Source: JBKBXU01 sp046313675 (GTDB lineage Bacteria; Bacteroidota; Bacteroidia; Cytophagales; Cytophagaceae). From it: a DNA stretch of 15,219 bases. Of this stretch, positions 7,836 to 13,323 are shown one piece after another. Both the position numbers and the translations under genes were made by a program. Location: contig JBKBXU010000080.1 of the NCBI GenBank assembly GCA_046313675.1, forward strand, positions 1 through 15,219. Direction: 5' to 3'. Each line of letters starts with the position of its first letter. Within the stretch, counting starts at the first letter, position 1. The notes beneath the pieces are model-generated. The model was given only the letters and a program-made list of their open reading frames with translations, ran no database searches and was not told where the DNA came from.

Positions 7836-9196
7836 CGTCTGAAAATAAAAACAAGTGTGGCGAATGCCAGCAAAATAAGTAAAATATTGCCAAAGATATT
7901 AATATAATCCCAATAATCATTCCTTCTGTGCTTCCCTAATTCATATTCAAGCTTCCCGTAATATTCATCATACTTAAATGCCAACTGACTGGTAAGGGGT
8001 ATGGCTTCACCATGTACTTTTAAGAGAGACATCGGCACAAGCGTATCATAGTCATTTTTTTCAGAGTTGAAATAAATCCATTGAAAGTAATCTTTCAATT
8101 TATGCTCCCCGGACCTCAAAGGTACCAGGTAAAAAGTAAATTCCTTACAGTATTCATCCCCTGACTTTAGCGATACAATGTCACCGGCATATACAGTAAG
8201 GTTTTTCTTATTCTTCAGTATGGAAGAATATGTTCCCGACCAATAAGTACTTCCTGTTATTTTTATTTTTAAAACAGACTTTTCTTCCAGAAAAATCTCC
8301 TGATTACTTACCTGCTCTTCCATGCGAAATACACCCACAGGTACCTGATCCATCAAAGGGTGCTCAGGGAGTTCTCTAACACTTACAGCAAATGGTTCTG
8401 TTTTAAAAACTACCAGTGTATCTTTTCGATCCACATAATTTTGACCTTTGTGTAGTTTATATTGCGTCATTTTCCAGCTCAAAGAAGGAATGGTAATATT
8501 ACCTTCCTTGATTATTCTGCCTTTCTGCGTGAAAAAATTATAGCTAAAATATTTTTTCCCGTTAATAAAAACAGAATCTGCAGAAGGACGCTCCCGAAGA
8601 CAAAAATCTTCTATCCAAAGATCTGAATTCTTAATCTGCCTCACCAGGGTTTGAAGTTGGTTTTTAAAATCATAGAAATTCAGTTCCGCTTTATTGTCTT
8701 CAGCAATGCAAAAACTGACAGAAACATCAAAACTTTCACCGGAAAACACCTGTTCTTTAGACACCTTCAGCGACAAAAAAGCATCGGCGGGTACATCTTC
8801 AAAATCTGACCTGGCTTCAATGTAATCACTTGGCGCTTCGCACTCCGCAATTACAACTATTTTACGACTCTTTATATTCCACACTTCTCCGTTAACAAGC
8901 ATAGTGGCATCCGGTATTGCATAAACACCCTGCTTCTGCGGAGCATAATATTGGGTAGCCCTGATTATTGATCCATCTTTCTCATACAGTGTCCTTCGTT
9001 TTGTAAAGTCCGGTATATCAGGAAATAAACCAACTTTCCTCCCGTTTATCGCTAAAATTTCTAAAGAAATTTTAAACAATTCGTCCAGACAAACGGTATC
9101 TTTATCAACAACAATCTTCTCAACAACACTTGCTCTAAGTTGTGTTGAAAAAAAAGTAAATTGTAAAATTAAAAGGACTAAAAGTCGAAATGCCAT
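7832..9196 (-). CDS. BatD-like membrane-anchored protein
   Basis: A 454-aa protein with a signal peptide (about residues 1-22), a long beta-rich periplasmic part and a single C-terminal membrane helix (about 431-452) ending in FIFRR. The N-terminal part has the BatD-type layout: V-D-K-D-x-V near the start, then LFPDIPDF and RATQYYAPQKQGVYAIP before a repeat of strand-rich domains. BatD belongs to the Bacteroides aerotolerance (Bat) cluster, a set of membrane and von Willebrand A proteins of incompletely known role. No batA, batB, batC or batE is adjacent, so this may be a stand-alone relative. The frame also contains a TTG at 9223, but the ATG at 9196 gives a signal peptide directly at the N-terminus and is chosen. 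It is the first gene of the operon with aroC and the symporter. Confidence 0.65.
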   Translation of the reverse strand: MAFRLLVLLILQFTFFSTQLRASVVEKIVVDKDTVCLDELFKISLEILAINGRKVGLFPDIPDFTKRRTLYEKDGSIIRATQYYAPQKQGVYAIPDATMLVNGEVWNIKSRKIVVIAECEAPSDYIEARSDFEDVPADAFLSLKVSKEQVFSGESFDVSVSFCIAEDNKAELNFYDFKNQLQTLVRQIKNSDLWIEDFCLRERPSADSVFINGKKYFSYNFFTQKGRIIKEGNITIPSLSWKMTQYKLHKGQNYVDRKDTLVVFKTEPFAVSVRELPEHPLMDQVPVGVFRMEEQVSNQEIFLEEKSVLKIKITGSTYWSGTYSSILKNKKNLTVYAGDIVSLKSGDEYCKEFTFYLVPLRSGEHKLKDYFQWIYFNSEKNDYDTLVPMSLLKVHGEAIPLTSQLAFKYDEYYGKLEYELGKHRRNDYWDYINIFGNILLILLAFATLVFIFRR

Positions 9197-9369
9197 GTCT
9201 AGTAAACGTAGGAATTCACCCAAATTATCTTTTTTAAAGATATGTATGTAAAGGTAAGTTTATGCTTCTGTAAAATTAAACTTTATCCTTGTAAAATTCG
9301 TAAAAAACAAGTAGTTTCAATAACCTAAAACCATGTAAGCTTTCGGGCGAACATTTTAATTTTTAACCT

Positions 9370-9378
9370 TAAACTTTG
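9370..9378 (+). promoter_or_regulatory. Putative -7 promoter element before the 62-aa gene
   Basis: TAAACTTTG is the Bacteroidota -7 box TAnnTTTG with one extra spacer base, or AAACTTTG with one mismatch. Its final G is 6 nt before the ATG at 9385, so the transcript would begin at or very near the start codon. The rest of the gap from 9197 to 9384 holds a 7-bp hairpin (9226-9242) and two copies of TGTAAAATT (9269 and 9290), but no clear -33 element. Confidence 0.3.
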
Positions 9379-9384
9379 ATCATT

Positions 9385-9573
9385 ATGCTTGAATACCAAA
9401 AGATGATTCTTCAAAAAGTGAGCTTCGATCAGCAACTCTTTGAAAAGGAATTGAAAAAAAGCACCAAAGATCTTATTAGGGAGGATTTGATTGAGTTGAA
9501 GACATGGTGTTATGAACATTTTGGTCACAAATTTCAACATGTACTAAAAAAGTGCTTCAGAAACATGAACTAA
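9385..9573 (+). CDS. Small conserved protein of unknown function (62 aa)
   Basis: A 62-aa charged, helical protein starting MLEYQKMILQKVSFDQQLFE. I recall similar short proteins (MLEY..., SFD..LF.KEL, LK.WC) in other Cytophagales and related bacteria, but no function. It is rich in Lys and Glu, with a W41-C42 pair, H45, H48 and a second cysteine, C57. There is no signal peptide or membrane segment, so it should be cytoplasmic; it could be a small regulator or protein partner. The frame also opens at a TTG (9376), but ATG 9385 fits the remembered family start. The gene has its own promoter-like box upstream and a strong terminator hairpin 35 nt after its stop, which supports its being a real, separately transcribed gene. 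Its stop codon overlaps the queG stop codon on the other strand. Confidence 0.7.
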   Translation: MLEYQKMILQKVSFDQQLFEKELKKSTKDLIREDLIELKTWCYEHFGHKFQHVLKKCFRNMN

Positions 9574-10520
9574 TGTTTAATCTTATTAAAATTTAAATTT
9601 CTTAAGAAGCCGTTAAGCTTAGTACGCTTAACGGCTGATTTTTTAAATACCTTAGCAAACACCTCCTGAGTAAGCTCCTCCCAATCTTTCCCATTCATGT
9701 TAACGAAATCTTCTGATGGCTTAAATGCCGGAGTTGTATGTGGCCTGCTAAATCTGTTCCAGGGACAAACATCCTGACATACATCACAGCCAAATATCCA
9801 ATTATCCATTTTCCCATGAAATTCAGAAGGAATATTTTCTTTAAGTTCAATAGTGAGGTAGGAAATGCATTTACTACCATCTACCACATAGGGATCTGTT
9901 ATTGCTTGTGTAGGACAGGCATCAATGCATGCGGTACAGGTTCCGCAAAAATCATTTATAGGCCCGTCATATTCTAATTCAAGATCTGTGATAATTTCTG
10001 CAATGAAAAAAAAACTTCCCGAACCTTTATTAATGAGATTTGAATTTTTACCTATCCATCCCAAACCTGATTTCCTGGCCCATACTTTATCCATGACAGG
10101 TGCCGAATCAACAAACACACGGGCCTCAAATTCTCCAATCTCCATCCGAAGGGTATTCACCAGGCTTTTAAGTTTATCTTTGATGACAAAATGATAATCT
10201 TCACCGTAAGCATATTTAGAAATCTTATTTTCCTTGTCTGCGAGATCTTCTTCGGGATAATAATTAAGAAGAAGAGAAATTACTGATTTAGAACCCTCTA
10301 CCAATTTTGTGGGATCAAGCCTTTTGTCAAAATGATTTTCCATCCACTGCATGGAACCATGCATTCCCTTTTTTAGCCAATTTTCCAGACGAGGGGCCTC
10401 TTCTTCCAGAAATCCGGCACGGGAAATACCACAAAAATCAAAGCCTTCTTCCTTAGCTTTTTGCTTAATTAATCGGGTATATAAATCTTTATTTTCCAAG
10501 ACTGAATCTTTGAAACTCAA
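9570..10520 (-). CDS. queG: Epoxyqueuosine reductase
   Basis: A 316-aa cobalamin- and Fe-S-dependent enzyme that reduces epoxyqueuosine to queuosine at position 34 of tRNAs for Asn, Asp, His and Tyr. The Cys ligands of two [4Fe-4S] clusters are complete: C192, C195, C198, C202 and C218, C245, C248, C252. The VDSAP motif (D138) probably corresponds to the catalytic Asp of characterised QueG. The conserved C-terminal SAVKRTK motif lies at 295-301. E. coli QueG is longer (about 379 aa) through an extra C-terminal repeat domain that is absent here, as in many Bacteroidota. No ATG is available. The start is TTG at 10520, or the TTG at 10499, which would give MENKDLY and may fit relatives better. 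It follows ruvB by 15 nt and is probably co-transcribed with it. Confidence 0.95.
   Translation of the reverse strand: MSFKDSVLENKDLYTRLIKQKAKEEGFDFCGISRAGFLEEEAPRLENWLKKGMHGSMQWMENHFDKRLDPTKLVEGSKSVISLLLNYYPEEDLADKENKISKYAYGEDYHFVIKDKLKSLVNTLRMEIGEFEARVFVDSAPVMDKVWARKSGLGWIGKNSNLINKGSGSFFFIAEIITDLELEYDGPINDFCGTCTACIDACPTQAITDPYVVDGSKCISYLTIELKENIPSEFHGKMDNWIFGCDVCQDVCPWNRFSRPHTTPAFKPSEDFVNMNGKDWEELTQEVFAKVFKKSAVKRTKLNGFLRNLNFNKIKH
9608..9644 (+). terminator. Rho-independent terminator for the 62-aa gene, inside queG coding sequence
   Basis: Bases 9608-9618 (AGCCGTTAAGC) pair perfectly with 9626-9636 around a 7-nt loop, followed on the plus strand by a six-T run at 9639-9644. It sits 35 nt beyond the stop of the 62-aa gene. 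The same bases on the minus strand encode the conserved S-A-V-K-R-T-K-L-N-G residues of QueG. On the minus strand no T-run follows, so the signal should work only rightward. Confidence 0.75.
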
Positions 10521-10535
10521 TGAGAAGGTACACCT

Positions 10536-11561
10536 CTAAAACAAAGTGCCTGTTTGTGCAGGAGGATTTAGATTCAGATGCTTATATGCCAACTCGGTTG
10601 TCTCCCTTCCTCTGGAAGTACGTTTAATATAGCCCTCCTGAATAAGAAAAGGTTCATAAACCTCCTCAATAGTTTCTGCTTCTTCTCCGCAGGCTGTAGC
10701 AATGGTAGAGATCCCTACCGGCCCTCCTTTAAATTTTTCAATAATGGTACGAAGAATACGGTTATCCATTTCATCCAAACCATTCGTATCAACTTCCAAC
10801 GCATTTAAGGCCATTTTTGCTATATCAATAGTAATTACTCCCTTACCTTTAACCTGGGCAAAATCTCTGGTCCTTCGAAGCAGATTGTTTGCAATACGCG
10901 GAGTTCCGCGGCTCCTACGGGCAATTTCAAATGCTGCATTTTCATCTATAGGGGTATCCAGAATGGTAGCTGACCTATTGACAATGACAGACAATAAGTT
11001 AGAATCATAATACTCCAGGCGAGAATTTATTCCAAACCTGGCTCGTAAAGGTGAGGTCAATAATCCTGCTCTGGTTGTAGCTCCAATCAAAGTAAATGGA
11101 TTTAATCCGATCTGAATACTCCTGGCATTTGGACCGGAATCAAGCATGATGTCAATTTTATAATCCTCCATGGCAGAATACAGGTATTCTTCCACAACAG
11201 GGTTTAAACGATGAATTTCATCAATAAATAAGACATCGCCAGTCTCAAGGTTTGTTAACAAGCCTGCCAGGTCTCCGGGCTTTTCCAAAACAGGGCCGGA
11301 CGTAATTTTAAGATTGGCCCCCAACTCATTTGCAATAATATGCGAAAGTGTGGTTTTCCCAAGTCCGGGAGGCCCATGTAATAGCACATGATCCAAGGCT
11401 TCTTCTCTTCTCTTAGCTGCCTCTACAAAAATTTTAAGGTTCTCCAAAATCTTATCCTGCCCGGCAAAATCATCAAAACTCAGCGGCCTTAATGCTTTTT
11501 CCAGATCCCTGTCGGTGGGGGACAAATTTTCATCATCAGCATTCAGATAATCTTCTCTCAC
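10536..11561 (-). CDS. ruvB: Holliday junction branch migration DNA helicase RuvB
   Basis: A 341-aa AAA+ ATPase that, as a hexamer with RuvA, drives branch migration of Holliday junctions for RuvC. Visible motifs: Walker A GPPGLGKT (63-70), Walker B with D114-E115 in FIDEIH, sensor 1 GATTR (160-164), the SPLRARFG region (170-177) carrying the Arg finger type residues, and a C-terminal winged-helix domain (GGPVGISTIATACGEE onward). The length is normal for the family. The start is GTG at 11561-11559: the frame is closed by a TAA 15 nt upstream with no ATG available, and the resulting MREDYL start fits relatives. queG follows 15 nt downstream. ruvA and ruvC are not in the window. Confidence 0.98.
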   Translation of the reverse strand: MREDYLNADDENLSPTDRDLEKALRPLSFDDFAGQDKILENLKIFVEAAKRREEALDHVLLHGPPGLGKTTLSHIIANELGANLKITSGPVLEKPGDLAGLLTNLETGDVLFIDEIHRLNPVVEEYLYSAMEDYKIDIMLDSGPNARSIQIGLNPFTLIGATTRAGLLTSPLRARFGINSRLEYYDSNLLSVIVNRSATILDTPIDENAAFEIARRSRGTPRIANNLLRRTRDFAQVKGKGVITIDIAKMALNALEVDTNGLDEMDNRILRTIIEKFKGGPVGISTIATACGEEAETIEEVYEPFLIQEGYIKRTSRGRETTELAYKHLNLNPPAQTGTLF

Positions 11562-11718
11562 GGCAAATTCCTGTTAATTATATCCTGCAACAAAACTGCC
11601 TTGTCACAGCTTTTGTAGTTTCATACTAAATTACATCTAAACCTACGGACTTCAAAACAAAATATAGTGCCGAAGGTAGAAATATAATCAGAGATTTAGT
11701 GTAATTTTACAATCCTGA

Positions 11719-11726
11719 AAACTTTG
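11719..11726 (+). promoter_or_regulatory. Putative -7 promoter element before the methyltransferase gene
   Basis: AAACTTTG differs from TAnnTTTG only at the first base, and its G lies 5 nt before the ATG at 11732. Initiation would fall at about 11730-11734, making that ATG leaderless or favouring the ATG at 11741 (MEKEWF). No clear -33 element was seen. The rest of the 170-nt gap after ruvB holds no other recognisable signal. Confidence 0.3.
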
Positions 11727-11731
11727 GATGC

Positions 11732-12472
11732 ATGAATACAATGGAAAAGGAATGGTTTGCAGAGTGGTTTGATTCACCTTATTACCATATATTATATAAA
11801 AACAGGGACGAAAAGGAAGCTGAAACTTTTATAAATAAGCTCTGCTCTTTTATACAATTAAAGCCCGGAAACAGCATCCTTGACCTGGCTTGCGGAAAAG
11901 GAAGACACAGCATCTTTCTTAATAAAAAAGGATTTGATGTAACCGGAGCAGACCTTTCTGTTCAAAATATCAATCATGCTAAAAAGTTTAAAAATGACAC
12001 GCTTCACTTCATGGTATGTGATATGCGTGCACTTGAATCAGAAAACAAATACGATGTAATTCTGAATCTTTTTACAAGCTTTGGATATTTCGAAAACGAA
12101 AAAGACAACATACAAACCTTACACAACCTTTACCGTGCGTTAAAGCCCGGAGGTATATTGGTAATTGATTTTATGAATACCCACAAAGTTCTGGAAAATC
12201 TTATTTCAGGAGAATGCAAGAATATCGAAGGCATCGATTTCTGCATTTCCAGAAAATTTCAAAATAATTGCATTATTAAGGAAATAAACTTTACCAACGA
12301 TGGGAAATCCCATGTGTATCAGGAAAAGGTTCAGGCACTGACACACGACACATTTAAGAACTATTTTCAGGAAACCGGTTTTATCCCCACACATGTTTTT
12401 GGAAACTATAATCTTGATGAATTTAATTTCAGCACCTCTGACCGAATGATATGGATGGCTCAAAAAAAATAA
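11732..12472 (+). CDS. Class I SAM-dependent methyltransferase, substrate unknown
   Basis: A 246-aa soluble enzyme with a Rossmann-type methyltransferase domain. Motif I, ILDLACGKGRHS (49-60), binds SAM; an acidic post-I loop, GADLS, follows at 72-76; V-C-D-M-R (95-99) is the motif that contacts the adenine; the NLFTSFGYF segment (112-120) and ALKPGGILVIDF (136-147) complete the core. The N-terminal WFDSPYYHILYKNRDE segment is conserved in a common but uncharacterised Bacteroidota group. No target (protein, RNA or small molecule) can be read from the sequence. An alternative start is the ATG at 11741. The ZIP transporter gene begins 13 nt downstream, so read-through is possible, although that gene appears to have its own promoter. 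Confidence 0.88.
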   Translation: MNTMEKEWFAEWFDSPYYHILYKNRDEKEAETFINKLCSFIQLKPGNSILDLACGKGRHSIFLNKKGFDVTGADLSVQNINHAKKFKNDTLHFMVCDMRALESENKYDVILNLFTSFGYFENEKDNIQTLHNLYRALKPGGILVIDFMNTHKVLENLISGECKNIEGIDFCISRKFQNNCIIKEINFTNDGKSHVYQEKVQALTHDTFKNYFQETGFIPTHVFGNYNLDEFNFSTSDRMIWMAQKK

Positions 12473-12480
12473 TACCTTTG
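12473..12480 (+). promoter_or_regulatory. Bacteroidota -7 promoter element before the ZIP gene
   Basis: TACCTTTG is an exact match to the Bacteroidota -7 consensus TAnnTTTG. It starts directly after the methyltransferase stop codon, and its G lies 5 nt before the ATG at 12486, so transcription should start at or within 2-3 nt of the start codon. The -33 position has no good TTG, which lowers confidence. Confidence 0.45.
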
Positions 12481-12485
12481 CAATC

Positions 12486-13226
12486 ATGTTATTAAGCGTC
12501 ATCATTCTTTTTATTGCCGCCATGGCAGCTGGTATGGCAGTATTTATTATACCTCAATTTGATCAAAACAGGTTTAAGGTTGCACTATCTTTCAGTGGGG
12601 CTTACCTTTTTTCCATTACCATAATTCATATTATACCTGAATTATTTCACGAGGCAAAAGACCTGAAATTAACCGGAATTTATGTTCTGGCAGGTTTCTT
12701 TCTTCAAATGATTCTGGAATTTTTCTCTACCGGTGTAGAGCATGGACACCTACATCATCATCCGGGCCATAGTCATAGCAACCATGTTCCATATTCCATG
12801 TTTATAGCCCTCTTTATACATGCATTTCTGGAAGGAACACTACTGGTTCACCCCACACATGCCCATGGATCAGAAGATGCACATACCCTTTTGTATGGCT
12901 TAATTATGCATAAAGTTCCTGAAGCTTTTGCACTTATGAGTGTATTGATGTTTAGCTTGAAAAACAAATATTCTGCGGTATTACTTCTAACGATTTTTGC
13001 ACTTGCATCTCCTCTGGGTTTAATTATTAGCTCTATTTTCTTCTCTACAGATTGGGTACCCGAGCAGGTGTTTATATTTTTATTTGCAATTGTTGCAGGT
13101 AACTTTCTATATATTTCTACAACAATTTTCTTTGAAAATAGTCCTAATCATAAGTTTAAAGCCAACCGGGTATTAGTATCCATACTTGGAGCTTTGCTTG
13201 CAATCATGGCCGAATATCTTTTATAA
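12486..13226 (+). CDS. ZIP family metal transporter
   Basis: A 246-aa inner-membrane protein of the ZIP family, which moves Zn2+ or other divalent metals into the cytoplasm. Hydrophobic helices are spread through the sequence, at least seven in number. The metal-site motifs of the fourth and fifth helices are present: H112-A-F-L-E116-G and H142-K-V-P-E146. Between helices lies a His-rich loop (about 86-100, with eight histidines) and a second one at 122-133 (H122, H125, H127, H133), which probably capture metal. Direction and exact metal cannot be proven from sequence. The gene follows the methyltransferase gene by 13 nt but carries its own promoter-like box. No Zur- or Fur-type operator was recognised. 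Confidence 0.9.
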   Translation: MLLSVIILFIAAMAAGMAVFIIPQFDQNRFKVALSFSGAYLFSITIIHIIPELFHEAKDLKLTGIYVLAGFFLQMILEFFSTGVEHGHLHHHPGHSHSNHVPYSMFIALFIHAFLEGTLLVHPTHAHGSEDAHTLLYGLIMHKVPEAFALMSVLMFSLKNKYSAVLLLTIFALASPLGLIISSIFFSTDWVPEQVFIFLFAIVAGNFLYISTTIFFENSPNHKFKANRVLVSILGALLAIMAEYLL

Positions 13227-13323
13227 AATTCGCCTGAATACAAATTGCATTATACCCGGAAAAAATGCATCCAAATTTCTTAATTAAAGAATAATTTATT
13301 AATTTTAGGAGAAATTAATCCTT

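Noticed and set aside
9226..9242. Small palindrome TATCTTT/AAAGATA upstream of the batD-like gene as an operator or terminator
   Set aside because: Only 7 AT-rich base pairs with a 3-nt loop; expected by chance in such AT-rich DNA.
13242..13278. Possible terminator hairpin after the ZIP gene (TGCATT 13246-13251 with AATGCA 13264-13269)
   Set aside because: Short 6-bp stem, large loop and no proper T-run; extension needs a bulge. Not strong enough to call.
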